DNA from: Candidatus Pantoea varia
GTDB lineage: Bacteria > Pseudomonadota > Gammaproteobacteria > Enterobacterales > Enterobacteriaceae
Direction of reading: 5' to 3'
Assembly (NCBI RefSeq): GCF_900115075.1
Contig: NZ_FOVG01000001.1
Location: forward strand, 806,001-870,000
Length of the DNA stretch: 64,000 bases
Both the position numbers and the translations under genes were made by a program. The notes under the pieces were generated by a model. It was not told the origin of the DNA and did not search any database. It saw only the letters and a list, made by a program, of their open reading frames with translations. This document shows, piece after piece, positions 51,960 to 61,619 of this stretch; position 1 is the first letter of the stretch, and each line of letters begins with the position of its first letter.

Positions 51960-52384
51960 GTTTATGTGTGAATATTTAGTCAGCCCATTTTAATCGATGG
52001 TTATAAAAGTGTGAGTAAAGTAATCTGCTAATGAAAGATTATTTAATTTCCATTTATCGATTAAATCTGCTGTATATCTCTGATTGAAAGCTGTAAAGCG
52101 TATCCGTTAATCAGACTCTCGGTTATTCTTATACGCTCAGATATCAACCAGCTTAATCAATGGTACGCTTTTTTATCCTTACCTAAGTTTCAATTAAGGC
52201 TCAATGCCGCATACGCCATCTGCCAGCAGAACAGTATAAAATCGCCTTTCCACAACCTGATTTCTCCCCAAAATTGACCTCAATCAACATCCCCCAACAT
52301 CCTCTTCAAACGCCTTACAACGTTTACCCATCGTATAAAAACCGGGTTGTAACCTGCTTGAGTGATATTCAACCAGGGTCAGTT
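51960..52384. other. AT-rich non-coding interval
   Basis: 425 bases without a gene I can support, apart from the 5' extension of the next frame. It probably contains the lipoprotein promoter. Confidence 0.4.
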
Positions 52385-52666
52385 ATGTTCTTAAAAAAAG
52401 TTATTCCTTGCGTTATTTTAGCGGTGGCAGGAGCCTCAATGTCTGGCTGTGTAGTGGCTGATGGTGGTCATCATCGTGGCCCCGCTTCTGACGGGCACCA
52501 CCATCATGAAAACCGTCCCAGTGATTCCAGCTGGAGTCAGCACGCCGGACCGGCTGCATCAGCAAACAACGCTTCTCAGCATATGGGACCACCGCCAGCG
52601 CCGGATAGTGCCGCTCAACATCTGGGACCGCCATCCGACAGTGGCATTCACCGCTGGCAGCCATAA
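52385..52666 (+). CDS. His-rich lipoprotein with QHxGP repeats
   Basis: A 93-residue lipoprotein. Signal peptide MFLKKVIPCVILAVAGASMSGC has a good lipobox (MSGC, lipidated Cys 22). The mature part is low-complexity and rich in His, Gly, Pro and Ser, with three degenerate repeats of the pattern SQH-x-GP (WSQHAGP, ASQHMGP, AAQHLGP) after an HHHH patch. It may bind metal. The start at 52385 is chosen for the signal peptide; 37 upstream in-frame codons are not signal-like. I do not recognise a family. Confidence 0.65.
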   Translation: MFLKKVIPCVILAVAGASMSGCVVADGGHHRGPASDGHHHHENRPSDSSWSQHAGPAASANNASQHMGPPPAPDSAAQHLGPPSDSGIHRWQP

Positions 52667-52704
52667 GACGCGCCTGGGCTAAATAACTAATAATCCAAAG
52701 CGAC

Positions 52705-52726
52705 AGGGGCTTTATTGCCCCTTTTT
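52705..52726 (+). terminator. Terminator after lipoprotein gene
   Basis: AGGGGC / GCCCCT with loop TTTATT, followed by TTTT, about 40 bases past the stop. The remaining 52727-52969 is the adhP promoter region with nothing else recognised. Confidence 0.8.
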
Positions 52727-52969
52727 ACGGGAGACCACCACCACACAAAGACCCCTCGATAAACGCGCTCACTCTTACCCGAAAGCCTGGTAACGATTTA
52801 CTAAACCTTGCCGCTCAAAAACTACCGCGCCTCGCCTCCACCTCAAAAACCGACCCCACTCGCAAAAGCCGCAACAACCCCGCCAGACTCGCACCTAAAG
52901 CTTATCTGTCATCTTGTCATCATTCCGGTTTGGCATATTCTGGACCTTCAATCAAAAGGAGTAACGTTT

Positions 52970-53992
52970 ATGAAAGCGGCAATTGCTAATAGTGAACACA
53001 AGGTTGAAGTGGTTGAGAAGACGTTACGTCCTCTCAAAACCGGTGAAGCCCGGCTCAGGATGGAGTGCTGTGGTGTATGCCATACCGATTTGCATGTGAA
53101 GAACGGTGATTTCGGTGATAAAACCGGCGTGACGCTGGGTCATGAAGGGATCGGTATCGTTGAGGAAGTTGCGCCAGATGTGACCTCACTCAAGCCTGGC
53201 GATCGTGCCAGCGTCGCCTGGTTTTTCAAAGGCTGCGGTCACTGCGAATATTGTAACTCCGGTAACGAAACGCTCTGCAGATCGGTCATCAATGCCGGTT
53301 TTACCGCCGATGGCGGCATGGCTGAAGAGTGCATCGTCGTGGCCGACTACTCGGTCAAAGTCCCCGACGGGCTTGATCCCTACGCCGCCAGTAGCGTCAC
53401 CTGTGCCGGAGTCACCACCTATAAAGCGGTGAAAGTATCAGAAGTGAAACCCGGCCAATGGCTCGCAATTTATGGGCTTGGCGGGCTGGGAAATCTCGCG
53501 TTGCAGTATGCGAAAAACGTTTTTAACGCCAAAGTGATCGCGGTGGATGTGAGTGACGGGCAACTGGCACTGGCGAAAGAGATGGGTGCCGATCTGGTCG
53601 TCAACTCGGCCAGCGAAGATGCGGCACGCTTTATCCAGGAGAAAACAGGCGGAGCACATGCTGCTGTCGTCACGGCGGTTGCCAAAGCGGCCTTTAACTC
53701 GGCTGTAGATGCGGTCAGAGCTGGAGGTCGCGTCGTGGCTGTCGGACTGCCGCCGGAAGCGATGAGCCTGAATATCCCGCGTCTGGTGCTCGATGGCATC
53801 CAGGTCGTCGGATCGCTGGTGGGAACGCGAAACGATCTGGCGGAAGCATTCCAGTTTGCGGCAGAAGGGAAGGTGGTGCCGAAGGTGACCAAAAGGAAGA
53901 TTGGTGAGGTCAATGCCATCTTCGATGAGATGATTCAGGGCAAGATCCGCGGCAGGATGGTGATCGACTTTACCGGTCAGTCACCGGAGTAA
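52970..53992 (+). CDS. adhP: Alcohol dehydrogenase AdhP (propanol-preferring)
   Basis: A 340-residue zinc-dependent medium-chain dehydrogenase that interconverts ethanol or propanol and the aldehyde with NAD. Catalytic zinc ligands: Cys in CCGVCHTD, His and Glu in GHEGIG, Cys in VTCAGVT. The structural zinc site is [16 protein letters not shown]. The nucleotide fold is [19 protein letters not shown] 52970 has AAAAGGAG upstream; a frame running back to 52808 is not coding. It is nearly identical to E. coli AdhP. Confidence 0.95.
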   Translation: MKAAIANSEHKVEVVEKTLRPLKTGEARLRMECCGVCHTDLHVKNGDFGDKTGVTLGHEGIGIVEEVAPDVTSLKPGDRASVAWFFKGCGHCEYCNSGNETLCRSVINAGFTADGGMAEECIVVADYSVKVPDGLDPYAASSVTCAGVTTYKAVKVSEVKPGQWLAIYGLGGLGNLALQYAKNVFNAKVIAVDVSDGQLALAKEMGADLVVNSASEDAARFIQEKTGGAHAAVVTAVAKAAFNSAVDAVRAGGRVVAVGLPPEAMSLNIPRLVLDGIQVVGSLVGTRNDLAEAFQFAAEGKVVPKVTKRKIGEVNAIFDEMIQGKIRGRMVIDFTGQSPE

Positions 53993-54012
53993 ACGCACAG
54001 AAATTGCGCAAT

Positions 54013-54035
54013 GCCCGCAGCGTGCGGGCTTTTTT
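54013..54035 (+). terminator. Terminator after adhP
   Basis: GCCCGCA / TGCGGGC, loop GCG, then TTTTTT. Confidence 0.9.
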
Positions 54036-54204
54036 ATGCCTGTTAAATCAATTACCGCGAATCGAACACTTCAGAGCACATTCCTTCTAACCATTAATAA
54101 GCCCTGCTTTATGTTTCATGATGTAAATTCCACTTGCACTTTACCGGTAACATTATAGTTTATGCGGTGAAGGCTGATTACACACAACAGAAAGAGGGTT
54201 ATTT

Positions 54205-54342
54205 ATGGCTAAGCATCACCTACTAAAATCCATTGAAATTGCAGCAATTGTGCTGTTTGTCCTGATACTGGCGTATCTCGTTGTAACCGGGCTGATGTCA
54301 TCGACAGGCGTGGATCACGCCTGGCCTTATCCCACTAAGTAA
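54205..54342 (+). CDS. Small membrane protein, 45 residues, uncharacterised
   Basis: ATG 54205, TAA 54340-54342, with AAAGAGGG upstream. The product begins MAKHHLLKSIEIAAIVLFVL, with one TM helix at about residues 10-32, and has a short periplasmic-type tail. It lies between the adhP terminator and a converging small gene. The ribosome binding site and helix support it; the family is unknown. Confidence 0.55.
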   Translation: MAKHHLLKSIEIAAIVLFVLILAYLVVTGLMSSTGVDHAWPYPTK

Positions 54343-54399
54343 CTGAGTGCCGCACCAGGGAAATCATAAATAACATAAATAAAAAAAGACACGAACAGG

Positions 54400-54428
54400 G
54401 CATAAAAAACCCCGCCATAGCGAGGTTA
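54400..54428 (-). terminator. Terminator of the 61-residue protein gene
   Basis: On the minus strand AACCTCGC / GCGGGGTT (one mismatch) followed by TTTTTTA, just after the stop at 54437. Confidence 0.7.
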
Positions 54429-54436
54429 GATAGCGG

Positions 54437-54622
54437 TTAGACCAGGCTCACTGACAGGAGTATCAGCTCTTCAGTTTCCAGCGACAGGCTCTTTTTAGTC
54501 TCAAACATGAAGGCTTCCAGCGCCTCCTCAACATCGTCGCCCTCAATAAAGGCATGAGTCGTGACATGATTTTCACCTTTTGGCTTAATCACGTAGGAAA
54601 CAAACCACTTCTTCTTTTGCAT
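54437..54622 (-). CDS. Hypothetical protein, 61 residues
   Basis: The ATG at 54622 has AGAGGA upstream, giving MQKKKWFVSYVIKPKGENHV and a helical acidic C-terminus (DDVEEALEAFMFETKKSLSL). It is cytosolic, with no TM. The alternation of a beta hairpin and a helix suggests a small alpha/beta fold. The frame extends to 54688 without a ribosome binding site. It is about 100 bases downstream of another small gene on the same strand. Function unknown. Confidence 0.65.
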   Translation of the reverse strand: MQKKKWFVSYVIKPKGENHVTTHAFIEGDDVEEALEAFMFETKKSLSLETEELILLSVSLV

Positions 54623-54720
54623 AATGCTTATCCTCTTCTTAAAGGGTGATGCCGCGTACAGGCAACAGGGCACTTGTCCGGCGGACATTCAGCGGTAGCG
54701 CTGAGTCTGGCCGACAAAGA

Positions 54721-54981
54721 CTAATCAAGCGGGGCAGGATGCAGCAGATCAATCACGTCATCGATTTCATTGCTGGCCGCGTGGCGGTCAAGGGCAACTG
54801 CGTAGTAACGTCCCTTGCAGTAGTGCTTTGTTATCGCCACCCGATGACCGGTATCGCTGTCAGCTTCTCCGCCGGTCAGGGTCTGCAGGTGGGGCGGGAT
54901 AACCAGCTCACTTTCGAGTTGTTCTGCTTCAATGATCACCGCGCCACCGTCGGTGGATAGCAGCAGATGCTGAATGCTCAT
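54721..54981 (-). CDS. Hypothetical protein, 86 residues
   Basis: Begins MSIQHLLLSTDGGAVIIEAE with a strong AAAGGAGAG ribosome binding site. It is a soluble, acidic, strand-rich N-terminus with a C-terminal helix (SNEIDDVIDLLHPAP). I know no family. It lies upstream of the 61-residue gene on the same strand and may share a transcript with it. Confidence 0.65.
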   Translation of the reverse strand: MSIQHLLLSTDGGAVIIEAEQLESELVIPPHLQTLTGGEADSDTGHRVAITKHYCKGRYYAVALDRHAASNEIDDVIDLLHPAPLD

Positions 54982-55108
54982 GTTCTCTCCTTTGAGTCAG
55001 ATTGCTAACCGGCAAAGTGTAGTTCACCTCAGCTGGCGTGCTGGCGACGGCGCTTAATCAATGTCTGAGCAGGCTCGTTATCACAGCCAATCGCGCTTTG
55101 CCTGGCAA

Positions 55109-55134
55109 TAAAAAAGCCCCGGCAGGGGCTTTTA
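55109..55134 (-). terminator. Terminator of acyltransferase gene
   Basis: AAAAGCCCC / GGGGCTTTT, loop GGCA-type, with T-runs on both sides. It lies just beyond the stop of the minus-strand gene at 55158. Confidence 0.85.
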
Positions 55135-55157
55135 AAACAGAACGGCCTGTTTAACAC

Positions 55158-56300
55158 TTAGCTGGTCTGATTGGCCAGCTTCGGCTTCAGCACGCGCTTT
55201 CCAATCTGGATGCCGGGCTTCTCAACATACTTATAGAGCAACGAGGCCAGTGCATAGGTCACCGGGATGGCCGAGACACAGACGATTACGAAGCGCATCA
55301 TGTCGCTCTTAAACTCGATGTCGGTGTGCGTGAGCAGCAGTGCAATCATCGGGATGACGATCAGCAGGTGCAGCAGGTAGACCGAGAACGAGACGTCGCC
55401 CAGCCAGGTACTGAGACGGTTGTTCAGCAGCTTACGCGGCAGGGCAATCAGCGTTGCCATCAGGCTGCCCTGCGGGTATTGCCACAGAATCGCGGTCATC
55501 CCGACAATCATCAGCGCTTCCATAATGACCTGCAGCTTAATCGCGCCCAATCCCATCGCCACGCTTGCAACCGGCCCAAGCAGCGCAAAGGCGACGTAAA
55601 GCAGCGATTTACGGCGAACTGCTTCGGCCATCAGCATGCCCGCCAGGAACATGTTCAGCTTAATCAGGATCATGGAAGGCATCTCAAATGCCTCATAATA
55701 ATCCGCCAGCACATACCGACCGGCGCAGCAGAGCACCATGATGCCAATCAGTGAGGCCGCATAACCAAAGCGCAGCGTCAGCAGCATGATGAACGGGAAC
55801 AGAACATAGAACTGCATCTCCAGCCCGATGCTCCAGTCTGGCAGCACGGTATTAAAACCATATTCAGGCAGCAGGCCGAACAGGAAGCTGAAGTGAGTCA
55901 GGATGTTTGCCAGCGACTGGTCGGTGTAACGCGACGACTCAGTGGCGGTGCCGGAATAGAAATGAGCAATAGTGTCACGCATCTCGCCAAACCACGGGCC
56001 ATAAATCAGCGCGATAATTAACAGCAGATAGTAGAGCGGGGCGATACGGAAGAAGCGACGGATCCAGAACTTCTTAATGGTCTCCGCGCTCTGCCACGGC
56101 TCTTTCTGCTGACGTTCGACGTAGTTTTTCGCCATCAGATAACCCGATAACAGAATAAACAGATCGACCCCGATGCCAGGCGATGAAATAAGCGTGATGT
56201 GGCAATGAACCAGTAAGCTGATATGGCCAACCAGTACCCAGAGAGACGCAATGCCGCGCAAGCCCTCCAGCTCCGTAGACCAACCTCGTGTTGCAGACAT
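55158..56300 (-). CDS. Acyltransferase-3 family membrane protein (OafA-like)
   Basis: A 380-residue protein with about ten TM helices of the acyltransferase-3 family. Members O-acetylate surface sugars (O-antigen, exopolysaccharide, periplasmic glucans). Signatures are STELEGLRGIASLWVLVGHIS at the N-terminus with the conserved His, GVDLFILLSGYLMAKN, an RF..RI segment (FWIRRFFRIAPLYYLL) and DWSIGLEMQFYVLFP. It is monocistronic. The target glycan cannot be told; acetylation of exopolysaccharide or lipopolysaccharide is plausible for this plant-associated lineage. Confidence 0.85.
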   Translation of the reverse strand: MSATRGWSTELEGLRGIASLWVLVGHISLLVHCHITLISSPGIGVDLFILLSGYLMAKNYVERQQKEPWQSAETIKKFWIRRFFRIAPLYYLLLIIALIYGPWFGEMRDTIAHFYSGTATESSRYTDQSLANILTHFSFLFGLLPEYGFNTVLPDWSIGLEMQFYVLFPFIMLLTLRFGYAASLIGIMVLCCAGRYVLADYYEAFEMPSMILIKLNMFLAGMLMAEAVRRKSLLYVAFALLGPVASVAMGLGAIKLQVIMEALMIVGMTAILWQYPQGSLMATLIALPRKLLNNRLSTWLGDVSFSVYLLHLLIVIPMIALLLTHTDIEFKSDMMRFVIVCVSAIPVTYALASLLYKYVEKPGIQIGKRVLKPKLANQTS

Positions 56301-56500
56301 ATCTGTTCCTCGTTTTTATCCGACTTTCGGCGCTCACTAAGCCTTAAGGCAAGAGATATGTAAACGGCCCTTTACAAAAGTAAGAAGATTCCGAGCACAG
56401 GTTTGAGGAAGAAAGCAACCGGGAAAGGGCAAGAGAGCACGGGAAGTTAAGGGCGTGCAAAGGCACACCCTTAATAAAGATAACTCATTCAGAATGCCTG

Positions 56501-56830
56501 TCAGGCCAGCTTTAACAGGATCATACCGGCCAGTAGCAGGGTCAGACCGGCCCAGCCTTTACGGTTCAGTCGCTGGCCAAATAACACCCATCCGGCCGCG
56601 ACAGTGGCGATAATCCCAAAACCCCCCCAGACCGCATAGGCGATCGACAGATCGATGCCTTTGACTGCCTGAGCGAGTGCGCTGAACGCGAGTAGCACAC
56701 AGCAGAGTGATAGCAGACCGTGCAGCGGCTTCTTAAACCCATCAGAATATTTAAGGAATATATTGGCGGCAATCTCCAGCACGATAGCCAGCGCCAGCCA
56801 GGCGGCGTGGACGAAATCAGCGATGACCAT
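56501..56830 (-). CDS. mdtI: Spermidine export protein MdtI (SMR family)
   Basis: A 109-residue, four-TM small multidrug resistance protein. The conserved Glu sits in [20 protein letters not shown] (TM1). [22 protein letters not shown] and the C-terminal GQRLNRKGW are nearly the same as E. coli MdtI. It works as a heterodimer with MdtJ to excrete spermidine. The start overlaps the mdtJ end by 14 bases. Confidence 0.93.
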   Translation of the reverse strand: MVIADFVHAAWLALAIVLEIAANIFLKYSDGFKKPLHGLLSLCCVLLAFSALAQAVKGIDLSIAYAVWGGFGIIATVAAGWVLFGQRLNRKGWAGLTLLLAGMILLKLA

Positions 56831-57167
56831 GATTAACCTCCGCTGATGATTGGGTGCCGGTCTTGATCAACACAATCCCGACGATCAGCGTCATCAGCCC
56901 GCAGATTTTCATCGCAGACAGCGCTTCACCAAACAACTGCACGCTGAATAACGTAATCAGCATGATGCCAATCCCTTCCCACAGGGCATAGGCCACGCCC
57001 AGAGCGATACGTTTGATGGCGAAACTCAGCAGAATATAAGAACAGGCAATCATGCCCAGCATCAGGAGGTAGCCGGAATGGCTGCCGTTAAGGCTGGACC
57101 ACTTCATAAAAAGGGTGCCAATAATTTCAGTGATAATAGCGAGTGACAGCAATACCCAGGCGCGCAT
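56817..57167 (-). CDS. mdtJ: Spermidine export protein MdtJ (SMR family)
   Basis: A 116-residue, four-TM SMR protein, partner of MdtI. TM1 Glu is in [39 protein letters not shown] and the C-terminal EVNHG match E. coli MdtJ. It is first gene of mdtJI. The 410 bases upstream hold its promoter and, at the far end, the betA terminator. Confidence 0.92.
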   Translation of the reverse strand: MRAWVLLSLAIITEIIGTLFMKWSSLNGSHSGYLLMLGMIACSYILLSFAIKRIALGVAYALWEGIGIMLITLFSVQLFGEALSAMKICGLMTLIVGIVLIKTGTQSSAEVNHGHR

Positions 57168-57522
57168 GGGGGCTCTCCAGCAACGATAAATGACGACCTG
57201 CCACGTTACACAGGGCAGACTCAGAACAGTGTCGAAGTGGTGAGGGGACTACAGGGCGTTACGCCAGTGCTGATCGGCGACGTTCCAGCCAGAAAGGCAA
57301 GTGGGGGAATGGTATGACATGAACGTTCTGCTCATAAAATTTACAACGCATCCACATTGTTGCTTCTCATCAGTGGACGGATAATGCCTCCGGTTATGTA
57401 CACGCCAGATTTATACCATTCTGCACATCACCTAATCAACAGCAGATACTGCTTTGTTTGATGTCCGTTAAGGTTTGATGGTTTGAAAATGGTGAAATGT
57501 GGGAAAGGATCTTTGGTAAACC
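57168..57522. other. mdtJ upstream interval without genes
   Basis: About 355 non-coding bases between mdtJ and the betA terminator. AT-rich toward the right half. No ORF with a ribosome binding site and no recognised regulatory site. Confidence 0.4.
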
Positions 57523-57556
57523 GAAAAAAAGCCGGGCAACAGAGTGCCCGGCTTTT
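57523..57556. terminator. Terminator downstream of betA
   Basis: AAGCCGGGCA / TGCCCGGCTT with loop ACAGAG. On the minus strand it runs into seven T, so it terminates the betIBA transcript. Confidence 0.9.
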
Positions 57557-57577
57557 ATTACGTGACGCTGTCACGAA

Positions 57578-59260
57578 TTACTCAGCGCGCTGCGGTACCG
57601 TGCGAACTGGCGCATCACCCGCGACATAGTAAGCGGCCGTGCTGCGCGGCAGCGGATCGCGTCCACGAATCTTATCGGCAATCTTCTCACCAATCATGAT
57701 GGTGGTAGCGTTAAGGTTACCGGTGATGATCAGCGGCATAATCGATGCATCGACCACGCGTAATCCTTCCAGGCCATGCACACGACCTTCGCCATCCACG
57801 ACGGACATCTGGTCGTTACCCATCTTGCAGGTGCCACACGGGTGATAGGCGGTTTCGCCGTGGTTACGCACGAACTCGTCCAGCTGCTCATCCGTCTGGC
57901 AATCCAGTCCAGGACTGATTTCACGGCCACGATACTTATCCAGCGCCGGCTGGTTGATGATCTGGCGCGTGATGCGGATAGCATCACGGAACTCATGCCA
58001 GTCCTGCTCATGCGACATGTAGTTAAACAAAATGGCCGGATGACGACGCGGGTCGCGTGACTTCAGGCGCACATGACCGCGGCTCGGAGAGCGCATTGAG
58101 CCGACGTGACACTGGAAGCCGTGGGCATCAACAGCGTTAGAACCGTTGTAGTTAATCGCCACCGGCAGGAAGTGATACTGAATGTTCGGCCAGCTGAACT
58201 CTTCGCGGCTGCGGATAAAACCGCCCGCTTCAAACTGGTTGCTGGCGCCGATACCGGTGCCGTTAAACATCCATTCCGCACCGATTTTCGGCTGATTCCA
58301 CCACTTCAGGGCCGGATAGATAGAAACCGGCTCCTTGCACTCATACTGAAGATACATCTCCAGATGGTCCTGCAGGTTTTCACCTACGCCCGGCAGATCG
58401 TGAACCAGCGGGATGTCGAACTGCTTCAGCAGCTCAGGCGAGCCTACGCCAGAACGCTGCAGAATCTGCGGCGAGGCGATAGCGCCGGCACACAGCAGCA
58501 CTTCACGGCGAGCAGTCACTTTATTGATGGTGTTGCTGTCGCCCTGCAAATACTCCACGCCAACCGCGCGCTTGCCATCGAACACAATGCGATCGGTGGT
58601 GGCATGCGTAATGATCTTCAGGTTAGCGCGGCCTTTGGCTATATCAAGATAGCCACGGGCGGTACTGGAGCGACGACCTTTCGGCGTCACAGTACGGTCC
58701 ATCGGACCGAAACCTTCCTGCTGGTAGCCGTTGAGGTCGTCCGTGCGCGGATAACCCGCCTGCACGCCCGCCTCAATCATCGCTTCAAACAGCACGTTAT
58801 TGCCCGCTTTAGGCGTCGCGACGCACACCGGACCATCGCCGCCGTGGAAATCGTTCGGGCCGATATCGCGGGTTTCTGCTTTACGGTAGTAGGGCAGGCA
58901 GTCCAGATAGCTCCAGCTCTCCAGACCCGGCTCGCTGGCCCAGTTATCGAGATCCATCGCGTTACCGCGGATGTAGCACATGCCGTTAATCAGCGATGAA
59001 CCGCCCAGACCTTTGCCGCGACCACACTCCATGCGGCGATTATTCATGTAAGGCTCGGGTTCGGTTTCATACGCCCAGTTGTAGCGTTTTCCCTGCAACG
59101 GGAAGGCGAGGGCCGCAGGCATCTGGGTGCGAAAATCAAAGCGGTAATCCGGGCCACCCGCTTCCAGCAACAGGACGTTGACGTTGCTGTCTTCGGTCAG
59201 ACGGGTAGCCAGAACGTTTCCTGCGGATCCGGCTCCAATAATAATGTAATCAAATTCCAT
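57578..59260 (-). CDS. betA: Choline dehydrogenase BetA
   Basis: A 560-residue membrane-associated GMC flavoprotein that oxidises choline to betaine aldehyde, and the aldehyde on to glycine betaine. FAD-binding [18 protein letters not shown] at the N-terminus, GMC signature [15 protein letters not shown] (about 80-94), second signature GAIASPQIL, and the catalytic His in [10 protein letters not shown] and in the C-terminal [12 protein letters not shown] region are present. Length is close to E. coli BetA (556). It is last gene of betIBA, 23 bases after betB. Confidence 0.96.
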   Translation of the reverse strand: MEFDYIIIGAGSAGNVLATRLTEDSNVNVLLLEAGGPDYRFDFRTQMPAALAFPLQGKRYNWAYETEPEPYMNNRRMECGRGKGLGGSSLINGMCYIRGNAMDLDNWASEPGLESWSYLDCLPYYRKAETRDIGPNDFHGGDGPVCVATPKAGNNVLFEAMIEAGVQAGYPRTDDLNGYQQEGFGPMDRTVTPKGRRSSTARGYLDIAKGRANLKIITHATTDRIVFDGKRAVGVEYLQGDSNTINKVTARREVLLCAGAIASPQILQRSGVGSPELLKQFDIPLVHDLPGVGENLQDHLEMYLQYECKEPVSIYPALKWWNQPKIGAEWMFNGTGIGASNQFEAGGFIRSREEFSWPNIQYHFLPVAINYNGSNAVDAHGFQCHVGSMRSPSRGHVRLKSRDPRRHPAILFNYMSHEQDWHEFRDAIRITRQIINQPALDKYRGREISPGLDCQTDEQLDEFVRNHGETAYHPCGTCKMGNDQMSVVDGEGRVHGLEGLRVVDASIMPLIITGNLNATTIMIGEKIADKIRGRDPLPRSTAAYYVAGDAPVRTVPQRAE

Positions 59261-59283
59261 TCGTCGTTCCTCAGGTTAAGTGA

Positions 59284-60756
59284 TTAAAAGACTGACTGAA
59301 AACGCGTCAGCTCAACCTGCACGGACTTCACCTGGGTGTAGCTCTGCAGTGTCATCAGGCCATTCTCACGGCCAATGCCGGAGTGCTTGTAGCCACCCAC
59401 TGGCATCTCTGCGGCTGATTCGCCCCAGGTATTAATCCAGCAGATACCGGCTTCGATCTGATGAATCACGCGGTGCGCCTTATTAAGGTCCTGCGTCACC
59501 AGTCCGGCGGCCAGACCAAATTCGGTGTCGTTGGCGCGACGAATCACTTCTTCTTCGGTTTCATAGCTCAGGATCGACATGACCGGTCCGAAGATCTCTT
59601 CACGGACAATCTTCATCTCATCACGGCAGTCGGTGAACACGGTCGGTGCAACCCACGCGCCCTGGTCGAAATCGCCCCCGGTCAGACGTTTGCCGCCGCA
59701 CAGTACGCGTGCGCCTTCAGCAATGCCGGATTCGATGTAGCGCATCACGTTATCGCGATGACTGAAGCTGACCAGCGGACCAAAGTTGGTGGCAGGGTCA
59801 CGCAGATCGCCAGCCTGAATGCGGGTAACGCGTTCGCTGATTTTCGCCTCGAAAGCTGCCTGCAGTTTTGCAGGAATAAAGACGCGGGTGCCGTTGGTGC
59901 AGACCTGACCGGAACTGTAGAAGTTCGCCATCATGGCGATGTCAGCAGCCAGATCGAGATCGGCATCATCAAAGATGATCAGCGGTGATTTACCGCCCAG
60001 TTCCATGGTGACTTCTTTCAGCGTTGAACCTGCGGCATTGGCCATCACTTTTTTGCCGCTGACAACGCCACCGGTAAAGGAGACTTTGTCGATGCCAGGA
60101 TGCTCGGTCAGTAACTGACCGGTAACCGAACCGATGCCCGGCAGCACGTTGAACACGCCATCCGGCAGGCCCGCTTCGGTATAGATTTCTGCCAGCTTCA
60201 GGGCGGTGAGGGGGGTCATTTCGCTGGGTTTGAAAATCATTGCGTTACCTGCAGCCAGCGCGGGCGCGGATTTCCATAGGGCGATCTGAATCGGGTAGTT
60301 CCAGGCACCGATACCAGCGACCACACCCAGCGGTTCGCGGCGGGTATAAACAAAGGCGGTTTCACGCAGGGGGATCTGCTGACCTTCCAGCGCCGGAACC
60401 AGCCCTGCGTAATACTCCAGCACGTCTGCGCCGGTGACGATATCGACGGCTGAGGTTTCGCTGTAAGGCTTGCCGGTGTCGAGCATTTCCAGCTCGGCCA
60501 GCTCATCATTACGCTCACGAAGAATATCAACAGCGCGACGCAGGATGCGTGAACGCGCCATGGCGGTCATCGCGGCCCAGACTTTCTGGCCTTTTCTGGC
60601 GGCAGCAACGGCGCGATTGACATCTTCCTGGCCGGCGGCATGAACCTCTGCCAGCACTTCGCCGTTGACCGGGTTAATCGTCTGGAACGTTTCGCCAGAC
60701 GCTGCGGCAACATAAGCGCCATCGATGTAGAGTTTCTGCTCGGTGAATCGGGACAT
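59284..60756 (-). CDS. betB: Betaine aldehyde dehydrogenase BetB
   Basis: A 490-residue NAD(P)-dependent aldehyde dehydrogenase completing glycine betaine synthesis. It has the catalytic Glu in [10 protein letters not shown], catalytic Cys in [19 protein letters not shown] in [11 protein letters not shown] and the oxyanion Asn in WNYP. Length equals E. coli BetB. The gene is 14 bases after betI, with GGAGAAA before the ATG. Confidence 0.97.
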   Translation of the reverse strand: MSRFTEQKLYIDGAYVAAASGETFQTINPVNGEVLAEVHAAGQEDVNRAVAAARKGQKVWAAMTAMARSRILRRAVDILRERNDELAELEMLDTGKPYSETSAVDIVTGADVLEYYAGLVPALEGQQIPLRETAFVYTRREPLGVVAGIGAWNYPIQIALWKSAPALAAGNAMIFKPSEMTPLTALKLAEIYTEAGLPDGVFNVLPGIGSVTGQLLTEHPGIDKVSFTGGVVSGKKVMANAAGSTLKEVTMELGGKSPLIIFDDADLDLAADIAMMANFYSSGQVCTNGTRVFIPAKLQAAFEAKISERVTRIQAGDLRDPATNFGPLVSFSHRDNVMRYIESGIAEGARVLCGGKRLTGGDFDQGAWVAPTVFTDCRDEMKIVREEIFGPVMSILSYETEEEVIRRANDTEFGLAAGLVTQDLNKAHRVIHQIEAGICWINTWGESAAEMPVGGYKHSGIGRENGLMTLQSYTQVKSVQVELTRFQSVF

Positions 60757-60770
60757 GTTTTCTCCTTCCG

Positions 60771-61364
60771 TTATTCGTGCTCGCCAGCCAGTTGCTGACG
60801 GATGAATTGGGTGGTCAGTGTGAGGGCAATAGCCGGATTAAAGGGCTTACCGCTCAGTGCGGCACGCAGCCACAGACCATCGATCAGGGCAGCCAGACCG
60901 TGTGCGGCCAGTCGTGCCTTTTCCAGCGGCAGTTCACGCCGGAATTCGACCACCAGCATTGAGTAGAGCCGCCGACTGCTGACCCGCTCCAGGCGATTAA
61001 GCTGGGGCTGATGCATGCTGCTCGACCAGAAGTCGAGCCAGGCTTTCATCACTGCCGTGTGCACCTGGGTTTCATCGAAATTCCCGTCAACGATGGCACA
61101 CAGCCGCTGTTCTGCCGGGGCATCGGCCAGCGGTTGTAACCGCGACAGTACCGCCTCACGCAGTTGACGCGTCACATCACGCATCGTGGCTTCCAGCAAG
61201 CCGTTTTTATCTTTGAAATAGTGACTGATGATGCCGGTGGACACCCCCGCCCGACGGGCGATCTGGGCGATAGTGGCATCATTAAGCCCCACTTCATTAA
61301 TCGTGCTCAGGGTCGCATCAATCAGTTGCCGACGTCGTATCGGCTGCATCCCTACCTTTGGCAT
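60771..61364 (-). CDS. betI: Choline-responsive TetR-type repressor BetI
   Basis: A 197-residue TetR-family repressor. The HTH is at about 27-50 ([26 protein letters not shown]) and the N-terminus [19 protein letters not shown] is diagnostic of BetI. Choline relieves its repression of betIBA and betT. It is first gene of the operon and divergent from betT, with a candidate operator between. Confidence 0.96.
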   Translation of the reverse strand: MPKVGMQPIRRRQLIDATLSTINEVGLNDATIAQIARRAGVSTGIISHYFKDKNGLLEATMRDVTRQLREAVLSRLQPLADAPAEQRLCAIVDGNFDETQVHTAVMKAWLDFWSSSMHQPQLNRLERVSSRRLYSMLVVEFRRELPLEKARLAAHGLAALIDGLWLRAALSGKPFNPAIALTLTTQFIRQQLAGEHE

Positions 61365-61411
61365 TGCTCCAGCTCCACCCTCTAATCGAGCCCCTATTTA
61401 AACTTTTTTTG

Positions 61412-61425
61412 ATTGCACGTTCAAT
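61412..61425. promoter_or_regulatory. Candidate BetI operator
   Basis: ATTGCACGTTCAAT, one mismatch from the perfect palindrome ATTGAACGTTCAAT. It lies 48 bases upstream of betI in the betI-betT divergent region, where BetI is known to bind in E. coli. TATAAA immediately follows. Confidence 0.65.
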
Positions 61426-61619
61426 ATAAAAAGAAACTTTGTTAGGATGCTGTTCTCGAAATGTAGCCAAAGCGAAACGGCAATAAGTGCTAAAATAGGC
61501 TGGTTTGCCAAAATGATTAACAGGAAGTGACAGAACGAAACAGGGCCGCACGGCCGGAAAACCGTGGACGGCATGACTTATCCATTGCGTATTTTCAGGA
61601 CATTAACCAGAGGTAATCG

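Noticed and set aside
47146-52384. attL/attR direct repeats flanking the prophage relic
   Set aside because: None seen by eye; the relic ends are probably deleted. A self-alignment would be needed.
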